Shown here in pieces: positions 27,143 through 34,935 of a stretch of 64,000 nt of DNA. Location of the stretch: assembly GCA_937897645.1 (NCBI GenBank), contig CALCNV010000140.1, positions 1 to 64,000 of the forward strand. Direction: 5' to 3'. This stretch comes from an uncultured Lysobacteraceae bacterium (GTDB taxonomy: Bacteria > Pseudomonadota > Gammaproteobacteria > Xanthomonadales > Xanthomonadaceae). The first letter of the stretch is position 1; each line of letters opens with the position of its first letter. A program made the translations under genes and the position numbers. The notes beneath the pieces are model-generated. The model saw only the letters and a list, made by a program, of their open reading frames with translations. It ran no database searches and had not been told where the DNA came from.

Positions 27143-28264
27143 CTACTTCAACGTCACCAATTGCTTCAGCACGCCATCCAGGCCGCCGAACACAGTGAGC
27201 TTGTCGATCTTCTCGGTGACCTTCTCCAAGGCCTCCAGTTCCTTCAGGCGCATCAGCACCGGGCTCTCCTCGATCAACCTGGCGGTGTTGAGCAGGGAAC
27301 GCGTGGCGTTTGCCTCCTCGCGCCTGCGGATCACGTTGGCTTGCGCCGCCTTCTCCGCCTGCACCACGCCGTTGAGGATGTCCTTCATCTCACCCGGCAG
27401 GATCACGTCCTTCACGCCGACGCCCAGCACTTCGACACCGAACGCGCCGACCTGGCCGCGCACGTAGGCGAAGATGTCGGCATCCAGTGATGCCTTGTCG
27501 CCCAGTAGTTCGTCCAGTGTCTTGGCGGATATCGCCTTGCGCAGGCCGTACTGCAGTTCGCGGTACAGGTGGTCGCCGAACTTGGCTACCTTGGTACGCG
27601 CGGCCACCGGGTCGGTGACGCGCATGCTGGCAGCCAGGTTCACTCGCAGGCTGACCTTGTCCCTGGTCAGCAACTCCTGCCCTGACACCTCGACCGACTG
27701 CACGCGCAACTCGATCACCTCGGCACTCACGTTCTTCTGGAAATTCCAGAAGGCGTAGGCACCCGGTGAAAGCGTGCGTGCCAGCTTTCCGTCGACGAAC
27801 ACCAGGCCTGCTGATTCCACCGGCACGTCTGCGGTCACCGCGACCTTGGCGAGCACGCCGAGCTGGCGCAAACGCCTGGTCACGTAGGCATCGATCTCGA
27901 GGTCTTCGGCCAGCGACACGCGCTGTACCTCGACCTTAACCAGTCCACGCCAGTACAGCGTGCGCGAACCCGGTGCCAGCACTCCTTCCAGCTTGCCGTT
28001 CTTCGACACCAGACCGACTTCGTCGGCGCCGATATCGGCCAGCACGAAGGTTTCATCCAGCCGCTCGCCGAGGCGCGCGATCAGCGCATCGACGTCGCGC
28101 CCGCTGTATTCCGCGCTGGCAATGTTGTGCACGGCCACGTCGATACGCTTCAACGGATCGAACATGCGATACACGCCTGAAGCCAGTACGCGCACGAATT
28201 GACGATTTTGGTACACCAGGCCGCGCTCGCCGTCACCGATCACGACCCTCTTGGTCCAGAACAT
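27143..28264 (-). CDS. slipin-family SPFH (band 7) protein
   Basis: A 373-residue protein with the SPFH domain of slipins/stomatins (core about 215-340: LTRDKVSLRVNLAASMRVTDP, LREL-type segments, QVGAFGVEVLGVGVKDVILPGEM). A duplicated N-terminal region repeats a VYQNRQF...LASGVYRMFDP / VSKNGKLEGVLAPGSRTLYW / VFVDGKLARTLSPGAYAFW unit three times. There is no obvious membrane helix, unlike classic slipins. AAGGAG precedes the ATG. It lies 62 bases upstream of rtcB; slipin-RtcB pairing is known in bacterial RNA-repair operons, but the role of the slipin there is unsolved. Confidence 0.85.
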   Translation of the reverse strand: MFWTKRVVIGDGERGLVYQNRQFVRVLASGVYRMFDPLKRIDVAVHNIASAEYSGRDVDALIARLGERLDETFVLADIGADEVGLVSKNGKLEGVLAPGSRTLYWRGLVKVEVQRVSLAEDLEIDAYVTRRLRQLGVLAKVAVTADVPVESAGLVFVDGKLARTLSPGAYAFWNFQKNVSAEVIELRVQSVEVSGQELLTRDKVSLRVNLAASMRVTDPVAARTKVAKFGDHLYRELQYGLRKAISAKTLDELLGDKASLDADIFAYVRGQVGAFGVEVLGVGVKDVILPGEMKDILNGVVQAEKAAQANVIRRREEANATRSLLNTARLIEESPVLMRLKELEALEKVTEKIDKLTVFGGLDGVLKQLVTLK

Positions 28265-28639
28265 GGCATTTCTCCTTGATGGCTCTGGTGGTCCGATCCG
28301 ATTGCTACTTCAAGACGCATGCCGGATCGGTTCGCATGCGTGTTGTGGCTATCCATTCTCCCAGCGGGAGAATGGAAATAAAAAAGTGGAAGCGCCCCTT
28401 GACGTCGGCGAAGCGGAATCGTGGTGCTGTCAGCGGAGATCCGGGAGTTTCCTGCCTGCAAGGCGATGCTTTGCCATGCAGGCGATCCGCTTCCGTCCGT
28501 CCGCTTCAAGAGCGACGATCCGGCCGCGCCACCGCTGCCTTGTCCTGTATCCGCATTCCTTCGCGGAGGTACCGAACGCCGCACGGGGCGTTTCCTGTTG
28601 TGGAACTTTCGTTCCTGGTCATGACGTGACAGGTCATGT
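28265..28639 (-). other. structured leader of the slipin-rtcB unit
   Basis: This ~375-base stretch has no convincing gene. On the minus strand it can form several hairpins: GGAACGAAAGTTCC with a GAAA loop (near 28600), AACGCCCCGTGCGGCGTT (near 28575), CTGCATGGCAAAGCATCGCC...TTGCAGG (near 28465) and CCATTCTCCCGCTGGGAGAATGG (28353-28375). It links the tRNA-like elements to the slipin gene and may be transcribed with them. Confidence 0.5.
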
Positions 28640-28643
28640 TTCT

Positions 28644-28709
28644 TGGAGCGGGATTCGAACCCGCGACTCGGTTTAATGGACCGATGCTCTACCCAACTGA
28701 GCTATCCAG
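28644..28709 (-). tRNA. tRNA-like element 1 (apparent anticodon ATT; probably not a translating tRNA)
   Basis: On the minus strand the D arm (GCTCAGTTGGGTAGAGC), a 5-bp anticodon stem (TCGGT/ACCGA) and the T arm (GCGGGTTCGAATCCCGC) are perfect. The anticodon loop CCATTAA would read ATT but lacks the universal T33. The acceptor stem is reduced to TGGA/TCCA, and the next three pairs do not match. No CCA is encoded. It abuts tRNA-like element 2 with no spacer. It looks like a tRNA mimic or decay product rather than a normal tRNA-Asn. Confidence 0.7.
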
Positions 28710-28779
28710 TGGTGGACGAACCGGATTCGAACCGGTGGCAGACGGCTTTCGCCGTTGCTCTACCTCTGAGCTACCGTCC
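28710..28779 (-). ncRNA. tRNA-like element 2 with a GAAA-capped anticodon arm
   Basis: On the minus strand: a 6-bp acceptor stem GGACGG/TCGTCC (one G-T pair), D arm GCTCAGAGGTAGAGC, T arm ACCGGTTCGAATCCGGT, discriminator A and an encoded CCA end. The anticodon arm is ACGGC/GCCGT closed by the tetraloop GAAA, so there is no anticodon. It cannot decode, yet it keeps the features seen by tRNA-processing enzymes. It is the first element of the minus-strand array leading to slipin-rtcB. Confidence 0.75.
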
Positions 28780-29125
28780 TCGCGAAACACCTTCTCCCAC
28801 GCTTCGGCATACGCCACGGCAAGGCCGCGCGCACCGGACGGCTTGCAAGCCGACCCGCTGTAGCGTGTTCGATCGATGTTCCGTATTGCCGGCTGTCGCC
28901 AACCGGCAATCCGTGCAGGCGCACTGCGCCCCATGCTTTGCAAATCCAGCCTCGCGCCGCTCGCGTCGAAGCATCACCACTCGGCGCACATGCGCCGGTT
29001 GCAGCCGCGCCCCTGCCTCGGGCGCGCAGCATCGCTGCGCCCGGATGCTTCAGGGCGGAAAGATTTTCCAACAGACTGGTTTTGCCGAACTCTTGCGCTG
29101 CATGCGCTTCCTTTGCGAACGCGGG
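28780..29125. other. noncoding stretch upstream of the tRNA-like elements
   Basis: No gene is recognised. GCCGGCTGTCGCCAACCGGC near 28890-28909 can pair. I looked for a sigma54 (GG-N10-GC) promoter facing the tRNA-like elements, as expected for RtcR control, and did not find one. Confidence 0.4.
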
Positions 29126-29162
29126 AAACAAAACGCCCCCGGGACTTGCGACCCGAGGGCGT
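29126..29162 (-). terminator. intrinsic terminator behind a 42-aa ORF
   Basis: On the minus strand ACGCCCTCGGG and CCCGGGGGCGT pair around an 8-base loop and are followed by TTTTGTTT. It lies 55 bases beyond the small ORF, so it most likely ends that transcript. Confidence 0.85.
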
Positions 29163-29216
29163 TCGCGTTGGCTCGGGAGATCGGGGTGGCCGATCTCCCA
29201 GGGAGTCCGACCGTGA

Positions 29217-29345
29217 TTACGCGTGGCGGTACCGCTTGCGTTCGCCCATCAGGCGATCGTCCTGCTTCGTGCAGTCGCACGCATCCGCGCTGCGGCGGGT
29301 TGGCCACAGTGCAAATAGGATCGCTTTGACGAAGTTCGGTTTCAT
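29217..29345 (-). CDS. putative small basic protein, 42 aa
   Basis: An ORF of 42 codons starting MKPNFVKAILFALWPTRR and ending MGERKRYRHA. It has a short hydrophobic stretch, two Cys in ADACDC and a basic tail. The ribosome-binding site is poor (AAGATTTTCC). Support comes from the strong terminator just downstream on the same strand and the lack of any other gene in this region. It might instead be part of a noncoding RNA. Confidence 0.45.
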   Translation of the reverse strand: MKPNFVKAILFALWPTRRSADACDCTKQDDRLMGERKRYRHA

Positions 29346-29540
29346 GGAAAATCTTGTATCGAAAAAACGCCGCAGGGGCGAAGGCCGCGGACAATACGCG
29401 CCTTTTTTTCGATGTGCAACATTTTTTTAACAATGAAACTGGAATCCCGACGAACGGTTCTGCTGTACACATCCACACTTCAAAACGAGATCGAAGGGCG
29501 GCAGGTAGAATCACATTCGATTCTCAATGAGTAATGTCTC

Positions 29541-30593
29541 TTGTCCTCCAGCGCCTCCGATCCCGCACTCGATTCGTTGTTCCTGCCATTCTCCGGTGGA
29601 GCGCTGGCCTGGCCCGCTGGTCCGGCGCTGTTCCTGCGCGCTCGTGAAGGCGTGGCCATGCGCCAGTTCCCGCTGGCGCAGTTGGTGTGTGAGCAGAGCT
29701 ACAAGCCATTCGCCGACGAGCTTGCCCGTGGTGGCTTGCAGGTAGTCGCGGACGCATCGGAATCCGATGTGCGTCATCCGGTCGTGCTGGTGTTGCCGCC
29801 GCGGCAGCGCGAAGAGGCGCGTGCGTTATTCGCGCGTGCGCTGTCGTTGTGCGCGCCGGGTGGGATTGTGGTGGCCAGCATCACCAACAATGAAGGTGCG
29901 AAATCCGGCGAAGCGGACCTCAAGCAGCTTGCGGGCCTCGGTGGCTGTTTGACCAAGAACCATTGCCGCGTGTTCTGGAGCAAGCCGCTGGACGCTACGC
30001 ATGACGCCGACCTGCTGGCGCAATGGACCAAACTGGATGTGCCGCGACCGATCCTGGGCGGACGCTTCACCAGTCGCCCCGGCGTATTCGCATGGGATCG
30101 CATCGATCCAGCGTCTGCGTTGCTGGTGGAGCATCTGCCTGTCGATCTTGCGGGCAAGGGTGCGGATCTCGGCGCGGGCTATGGCTATCTGTCCGTGGAA
30201 GTACTTTCGCGCAGTCCAAAGGTCGCTGCGCTCGATCTGTACGAAGCAGAGGCGCGTGCACTTGCGCTGGCGAAGCAGAATCTCTCCGCGTTCGAGAAAC
30301 AGGCAGCGCTCGGTTATCGCTGGCACGACGTCACTACCGGCGTGCCCGAGCAATACGATTTCATCGTCAGCAATCCGCCGTTCCACACCCAGAGTCGCGC
30401 CGATCGTCCCGACGTCGGGCGTCGCTTCATCGCGGTCGCGGCGGAAGCACTGAAACCTGGCGGAAGGCTTTACCTGGTCGCCAATCGCCATCTCCCGTAT
30501 GAGGCCGTATTGAACGCGAGCTTCGGCGAAGTTCGCGTATTGGGTGATCGCGATGGCTTCAAGGTCATCGAAGCAACGAAGGCAAGACGCTGA
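29541..30593 (+). CDS. rsmC: 16S rRNA m2G1207 methyltransferase
   Basis: A 350-residue class I SAM methyltransferase of the RsmC/RsmD type. The N-terminal half is the degenerate, SAM-lacking domain. The C-terminal half has motif I (GKGADLGAGYGYLSV), the acidic LDLYEAEARAL and the catalytic NPPF in FIVSNPPFHTQSRAD. It methylates G1207 of 16S rRNA. The only in-frame start is TTG at 29541, since a TAA lies 9 bases upstream. Its TGA overlaps the ATG of rsuA (TGATG), so the two rRNA-modifying enzymes are translated together. Confidence 0.88.
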   Translation: MSSSASDPALDSLFLPFSGGALAWPAGPALFLRAREGVAMRQFPLAQLVCEQSYKPFADELARGGLQVVADASESDVRHPVVLVLPPRQREEARALFARALSLCAPGGIVVASITNNEGAKSGEADLKQLAGLGGCLTKNHCRVFWSKPLDATHDADLLAQWTKLDVPRPILGGRFTSRPGVFAWDRIDPASALLVEHLPVDLAGKGADLGAGYGYLSVEVLSRSPKVAALDLYEAEARALALAKQNLSAFEKQAALGYRWHDVTTGVPEQYDFIVSNPPFHTQSRADRPDVGRRFIAVAAEALKPGGRLYLVANRHLPYEAVLNASFGEVRVLGDRDGFKVIEATKARR

Positions 30594-31309
30594 TGAAACT
30601 GGTCAAGCACCTCGCCAACCTGGGCTACGGCAGTCGCAAGCAGGTGGCGTTGATGTTCCGCGAAGGCCGCATCACCGATGCGGCGGGCGAAGTGATGTAT
30701 GCCGATGATCCCTTGGACCACGACAACCTGCGCGTTGATGGCGAAGTGCTCGATCCGCCGCCCGGCATGTTGCTGATGCTGCACAAGCCGGTGGGCTATA
30801 CCTGTTCCACCAAGGACCCGGGCCGCATCGTCTACGACCTGCTGCCACCGCGCTACCGTTTGCGTTCACCGCTGTTGTCCAGCGTGGGCCGCCTGGATCG
30901 CGACACTAGCGGCCTGTTGCTGTTCACCGATGATGGTGCGCTGCTGCACCGGATTTCTTCGCCAAAGTCGAAGTTGTCCAAGGTCTATGAAGCAACGCTT
31001 GCCAGCGACCTGGATGGCGACGAGGCGGAAATCTTCGCCAGCGGCACGTTGATGCTGGAATCAGAGCAGACCCCACTCATGCCTGCGGAACTCGACGTCA
31101 TCGATGCCCGGCATGTGCGCTTGACCCTGCATGAAGGCCGTTACCACCAGGTGCGCCGCATGTTCGCGGCCGTGGGCAACCATGTCGAAGCGCTGCATCG
31201 GAGTCGTGTGGGAGGACTTGGGTTGGAAACGCTCGATTCAGGCGATTGGAAGCTGCTGGACCAGGAGTACAGGGAAGCCCTGTTCGCGCAGCACGTAGGA
31301 GCGACGTAA
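30593..31309 (+). CDS. rsuA: 16S rRNA pseudouridine(516) synthase, RsuA family
   Basis: A 238-residue pseudouridine synthase. A short S4-like N-terminus (MKLVKHLANLGYGSRKQVALMF, broken by turns) precedes the catalytic domain with SVGRLDRDTSGLLLFTDDG, whose Asp is the nucleophile, and the HEGRYHQVRRMFAAVGNHV motif. It converts U516 in 16S rRNA. The final residues QHVGAT and the TAA stop are read from the family A REP that begins the RAYT element. Confidence 0.9.
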   Translation: MKLVKHLANLGYGSRKQVALMFREGRITDAAGEVMYADDPLDHDNLRVDGEVLDPPPGMLLMLHKPVGYTCSTKDPGRIVYDLLPPRYRLRSPLLSSVGRLDRDTSGLLLFTDDGALLHRISSPKSKLSKVYEATLASDLDGDEAEIFASGTLMLESEQTPLMPAELDVIDARHVRLTLHEGRYHQVRRMFAAVGNHVEALHRSRVGGLGLETLDSGDWKLLDQEYREALFAQHVGAT

Positions 31310-31900
31310 GTCGCGAATACCAGAGAAAACCTACCCAGCAAAGGACAGGTCTGGGATGGCGCGGTAGTTGTCACTACTCCAGCCTTGGCAAATGGCAACC
31401 CATTTCCATGGAGAACGAGCATCCGGTCATCGCGCCTTGCGTCGTGGGCGCTCGTCCATTCCGGGACAAACCTACCTGATCACGTTCACCACGCACCAGC
31501 GAGCGAGACTGTTTGAGAACGGCGATTGCGCCAGTCTTGTTTCAAGATCATTGCATGAACTGGAAATATGGAAGGAGACGACGCTGCTCTCTTGGATAGT
31601 GATGCCAGATCATTTGCATCTGCTGGTCACGCTGTCCCATGCGGAGAGCTTGCAGGGGGTGGTACAGAAAGTGAAATCAAACACAGCACGGGAATTGAAG
31701 AGCCACGACCTCGGCCTGGGTCAGGTATGGGCGTGTGCATTCCATGATCGGGCGCTGAGGCGGGATGAGGGTGTCCGGAGTGTTGCCAGGTATCTGGTCC
31801 TGAATCCTGTCCGAGCAGGATTGGTGCGGCGGATTGGTGACTATCCATATTGGGATGCGGTCTGGCTTTGATTTCTTTCGCGACTTACGTCGCTCCTACG
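31294..31900. mobile_element. RAYT gene bracketed by inverted REPs
   Basis: A perfect 24-base inverted pair encloses the transposase gene: CGTAGGAGCGACGTAAGTCG... at 31294-31317 and its complement at 31877-31900. The core GGAGCGACGTAAGTCGCGA is the same as in the REP pairs at 93-168 and 25618-25686. The whole unit sits directly on the 3' end of rsuA. Confidence 0.88.
31392..31871 (+). CDS. REP-associated tyrosine transposase (RAYT)
   Basis: A 159-residue Y1 (IS200-like) transposase. The N-terminal RRGRSSIPGQTYLITFTTHQR is the typical RAYT opening. VMPDHLHLLVTL carries the HUH metal-binding histidines, and SVARYLVLNPVRAGLV holds the catalytic Tyr. RAYTs cut single-stranded REP hairpins and are thought to spread and maintain REPs. 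The start MATHFHG was preferred to an earlier TTG. The flanking REPs match those elsewhere in the window, so the enzyme may still act on them in trans. Confidence 0.92.
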   Translation: MATHFHGERASGHRALRRGRSSIPGQTYLITFTTHQRARLFENGDCASLVSRSLHELEIWKETTLLSWIVMPDHLHLLVTLSHAESLQGVVQKVKSNTARELKSHDLGLGQVWACAFHDRALRRDEGVRSVARYLVLNPVRAGLVRRIGDYPYWDAVWL

Positions 31901-31916
31901 ACGTTCTACGCCACCC

Positions 31917-32477
31917 TTACGTTGCGCGGATGTCCGCGAACAGCTTTCGCCAGCCGTCTACACCCATCCTGTCCAGCGTCTCGATATTGCGGTCGACGAT
32001 GCTGTCCGCGTCCGGGAAGGCATCCACGGCGCGGCTGACGCTGTCTTCGCGCAGCAGGTGCAGGGTGGGGTAGGGCGCGCGGTTGGTGTAGTTGCTGATG
32101 TCCTGCGGCGCAGTGCCCGCGAACTGGTAGGCGGGATGGAAGCTGGCCACCTGCAGGATGCCGCCCAGGTCCAGCGCTTCGACCGCGGCATCCGCGTTGT
32201 CCAGGAAGTCGTTGTAGTCCAGGAAATCCTGCAGCACGTCGGGGTGGACGATGAGGGTGGTGTCGATTTCATCCGCGGGCGTGTCGCGCAACAGCAGCAG
32301 CTCTTCGGCCAGCTGTTCCAGCAAAGCTTCCGGCGTGCTGGCGTCGCTCAATACGAAGCGCACCTGCTGCTTAACATATACCGCCTTTGCGAACGGGCAC
32401 AGGTTCAGGCCGATGACGGCGCGTTCCAGCCAGCGCCGGGTCTCCGCGAGGTAGTCCGCGGTAGCGATCTCAGTCAC
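31917..32477 (-). CDS. DUF1415 family protein
   Basis: A 186-residue soluble protein of DUF1415, recognised from ETRRWLERAVIGLNLCPFAKAV, LQVASFHPAYQFAGT and NRAPYPTLHLLREDSVSRAV. Function is unknown, though the conserved CPFA Cys is suggestive. The start codon is GTG and overlaps the yajQ stop by 8 bases, indicating co-translation. Confidence 0.9.
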   Translation of the reverse strand: MTEIATADYLAETRRWLERAVIGLNLCPFAKAVYVKQQVRFVLSDASTPEALLEQLAEELLLLRDTPADEIDTTLIVHPDVLQDFLDYNDFLDNADAAVEALDLGGILQVASFHPAYQFAGTAPQDISNYTNRAPYPTLHLLREDSVSRAVDAFPDADSIVDRNIETLDRMGVDGWRKLFADIRAT

Positions 32478-32952
32478 GGAAATTGTCGAACTGCAGCGGC
32501 AACTCGAACTCGGTTTTCTTCAGCAGCGCTATCGTGTCCTGCAGGTCGTCGCGCTTCTTGCCGTTGACGCGCAGTTTGTCGCCGTTGATCTGGGTGTCGA
32601 CCTTCAGCTTGGCGTCCTTGATCGCCGCAGCAATCTTCTTGGCGATCTTTTGCTCGATGCCCTGCTTCACGGTGATCTTCTGGCGCGCGCCGGCCAGGTT
32701 GGTTTCCACCTCGCCTTCCTCCAGGCAGCGCACGTCGATGCCGCGTGCCACCAGGCGCGCGCGCAGGATGTCGGACATCTGCTTCAACTGGAATTCGCTG
32801 GGCGCGGACTGGCTGATGACGTTGTCGTCGAGGCTGAACTTCGCTTCCACGCCCTTGAAATCGAAGCGCGTGGTCAGCTCGCGGCTGGCCTGGTCGACGG
32901 CATTGGTGAGTTCGTGGGTGTTGACTTCGGAAATGATGTCGAAAGAGGGCAT
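32470..32952 (-). CDS. yajQ: YajQ family nucleotide-binding protein
   Basis: A 160-residue protein of two ferredoxin-like domains, starting MPSFDIISEVNTHELTNAVD and with the family's TRFDFKGVEAKFS, KQGIEQKIAKKI and NGDKLRVNGKKRDDLQ. In Xanthomonas the homologue binds cyclic-di-GMP and interacts with a LysR regulator to affect virulence genes; in other bacteria YajQ binds nucleic acids. Length is normal. It is co-transcribed with DUF1415. Confidence 0.93.
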   Translation of the reverse strand: MPSFDIISEVNTHELTNAVDQASRELTTRFDFKGVEAKFSLDDNVISQSAPSEFQLKQMSDILRARLVARGIDVRCLEEGEVETNLAGARQKITVKQGIEQKIAKKIAAAIKDAKLKVDTQINGDKLRVNGKKRDDLQDTIALLKKTEFELPLQFDNFRD

Positions 32953-33044
32953 GGCAGGCGATCGAAGAGCGGCAATGCCCGCAAGGGTAGCGCACCGGGG
33001 CATGGCCGGCATCCTGCGGCAGCCCGGAACGGCGATAATGGGGC

Positions 33045-33926
33045 ATGACCACCCGACACCCCAACCAGGCGGCGATCCTGTTAATGCTCGCCGCCGTGGC
33101 CCTGTTCGCGCTGATGGATGCGGGCCTGAAGTTGCTGGCGCAGCATTACCCGCCGCTGCAGGTCGCGGCCTTGCGCGGGATGTCCTCGTTGCCGTTCGTG
33201 CTGGTGTGGGTGCTGTGCACCGCGAACCTGCGCTCGTTGCTGCGCGTGCACTGGCCACTGCACCTGCTGCGCGGGGTGCTGGGCATCGGCATGATGGTCG
33301 GCTTCGTGTATGGCCTGCGCAGCATGCCGCTGTCCACGGCGTATTCCATCACCTTCATCGCGCCCATGCTGGTCACCGCGATGGCCGGGCCCTTGCTGGG
33401 TGAAACCGTGGGCCGGCAGCGCTGGATCGCGATTGGCATCGGCATGCTCGGCATGCTGGTGATCCTGCGGCCCACGGGGCAGGGCTTGGCGACGGCGGGC
33501 GGATTGGCCGTGCTGGTTGCGGCGGCGTGTTACGCGGCCAGTGCGATCACCGTGCGCGTGCTGGCCCAGCGTGACAGCGTGCAGGCGATGGTGTTGTGGT
33601 TCCTGGTGTTGTTGTCGCTTGGCGCCGGGTTGTTGGCTGCGCCGGGATGGGTGCCGGTGCAAGGCGGTGATGCATGGATCATTGCCGGGGTGGGGCTTGC
33701 CGGCTCGCTGGCGCAGGTGGCGCTGACCGAAGCCTTCCGCCGCGGCGAAGCCTCGCTGATCGCGCCCTTGGAATACACCGCGCTGTTCTGGGTGGTCTGC
33801 CTGGACCTGCTGCTGTGGGGCGTGTTGCCGGACACGGTGACGTGGATCGGCGCGGGGATCATTGTTGCCAGCGGGCTGTACCTGCTGCGGCGCGAAAAAG
33901 TGCATGCGGAAGTCGAGCATCCCTGA
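33045..33926 (+). CDS. EamA-family (DMT) transporter
   Basis: A 293-residue inner-membrane protein with ten predicted helices in two EamA repeats (about 10-140 and 150-285). The second repeat shows SLAQVALTEAFRRGEASLIAPLEYTALFW, a typical DMT signature. It is probably a metabolite exporter with unknown substrate. Its TGA overlaps the ATG of the next gene (TGATG). Confidence 0.88.
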   Translation: MTTRHPNQAAILLMLAAVALFALMDAGLKLLAQHYPPLQVAALRGMSSLPFVLVWVLCTANLRSLLRVHWPLHLLRGVLGIGMMVGFVYGLRSMPLSTAYSITFIAPMLVTAMAGPLLGETVGRQRWIAIGIGMLGMLVILRPTGQGLATAGGLAVLVAAACYAASAITVRVLAQRDSVQAMVLWFLVLLSLGAGLLAAPGWVPVQGGDAWIIAGVGLAGSLAQVALTEAFRRGEASLIAPLEYTALFWVVCLDLLLWGVLPDTVTWIGAGIIVASGLYLLRREKVHAEVEHP

Positions 33927-34459
33927 TGCCGTTGCTGATCGTGCCGCTGGCGGTGCTGGTCCTGTTGGGCCTGTGGTTGCTGTTGCTTCCGCTTTCACTG
34001 TGGCAGCGCTATCGCATGGGCAAGGCGCGGCGGCGGGCGCGGCCATGGCTGGTGCGCCTCAACGCGTGGGCCTTGCTGGTGTCATTGCTGTTGTTCCTGG
34101 CCAGCATGGCGTTGACCAATGTGTGGTGGCCGGGTGCGCTGGCCTATGCGACGGCTGGATTGGGCATCGGCGTTGTAACCGGCATCGCGGGCTTGTGGTT
34201 GAGCCGCTTCGAAACGACACCGCAGGGAATGTTCTACACGCCCAATCCGTGGCTGGTGCTTGCACTGACCTTGCTGGTCGCCGGACGGATTGCCATGGGC
34301 TTCGTGGAACTGTGGCGCTATTGGCAAGGACGCGAGTCGCTGGCGCTGGTCCCGGTGCTGGACCACGCCAGCCTGTTCGCAGTCGCCGGCGTGCTGCTGG
34401 GCTATTACCTTGCCTATACCTGGGGCCTGCGGCGCAGGCTGCCGCCGCGCATGGCCTGA
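33926..34459 (+). CDS. membrane protein, DUF1453-like
   Basis: A 177-residue protein with about five membrane helices and a basic cytoplasmic stretch RYRMGKARRRARPW after the first. The pattern FETTPQGMFYTPNPWLVLALTLLVAGR resembles the CcdC/DUF1453 family, where a similar segment precedes a helix. It is coupled to the EamA gene by overlapping stop and start. Function is unknown. Confidence 0.72.
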   Translation: MPLLIVPLAVLVLLGLWLLLLPLSLWQRYRMGKARRRARPWLVRLNAWALLVSLLLFLASMALTNVWWPGALAYATAGLGIGVVTGIAGLWLSRFETTPQGMFYTPNPWLVLALTLLVAGRIAMGFVELWRYWQGRESLALVPVLDHASLFAVAGVLLGYYLAYTWGLRRRLPPRMA

Positions 34460-34475
34460 GCAGACTGCAGCGCGA

Positions 34476-34766
34476 TCAGAACTCGTCGACGATCTCGATC
34501 ACGCTTTCCGTCTGCTCCGCGATCACTTCAACGACCCGGTGGATGCGACGCACCGCTTCCTCATTGGGTGCCTCGATCTCGATGTCATGCAAGCCTGGCG
34601 ATTCATCATCCGGAAGCCCGGCCGAACTTGAATCGTCGTCGTCCATGTGTGGCATCAGGTCGGCCACTTCCTCGATGCGCTCGATGCCGTCAATGGCTTC
34701 AAGCGCGTGCATCAGGTCTGAAACGGCATATTCATTTCCGGTGACGCGAAGTCTGACCGTAGGCAT
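34476..34766 (-). CDS. small acidic hypothetical protein, 96 aa
   Basis: A 96-residue protein starting MPTVRLRVTGNEYAVSDLMHAL, with GAGGATCCACC before the ATG. The predicted beta-alpha-beta, acidic loop (HMDDDDSSS), beta-alpha-beta order resembles a small ferredoxin- or ACT-like fold (DIEIEAPNEEAVRRIHRVVEV). No partner or function can be named. Confidence 0.7.
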   Translation of the reverse strand: MPTVRLRVTGNEYAVSDLMHALEAIDGIERIEEVADLMPHMDDDDSSSAGLPDDESPGLHDIEIEAPNEEAVRRIHRVVEVIAEQTESVIEIVDEF

Positions 34767-34875
34767 GGTGGATCCTCGGCGGAAGGCGGCGGGGTTATGT
34801 ACGGATCCAACGTAATCGGTTGCGCGCGAAGGACGGGTGTTCGTGCCGGCCACGGGCAGCACCGGCTGCATGGAT

Positions 34876-34906
34876 AAAAACGGCAGGCCCGACCAAGGGC
34901 CTGCCG
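34876..34906 (-). terminator. intrinsic terminator of ompW
   Basis: On the minus strand CGGCAGGCCC and GGGCCTGCCG pair around a 6-base loop and are followed by TTTTTATCC, 30 bases after the ompW stop. Confidence 0.92.
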
Positions 34907-34935
34907 TCATTCGACAGCACAGACGGAAGGGACGC

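Noticed and set aside
28440..28470. Sigma54 promoter for slipin-rtcB
   Set aside because: TGGCAAAGCATCGCCTTGC looks similar at first, but the GG and GC elements are not 10 bases apart.
28644..28709. Functional tRNA-Asn with anticodon ATT
   Set aside because: T33 is missing, only four acceptor pairs form, and A34 Asn tRNAs are not expected in this group; a tRNA-like element fits better.
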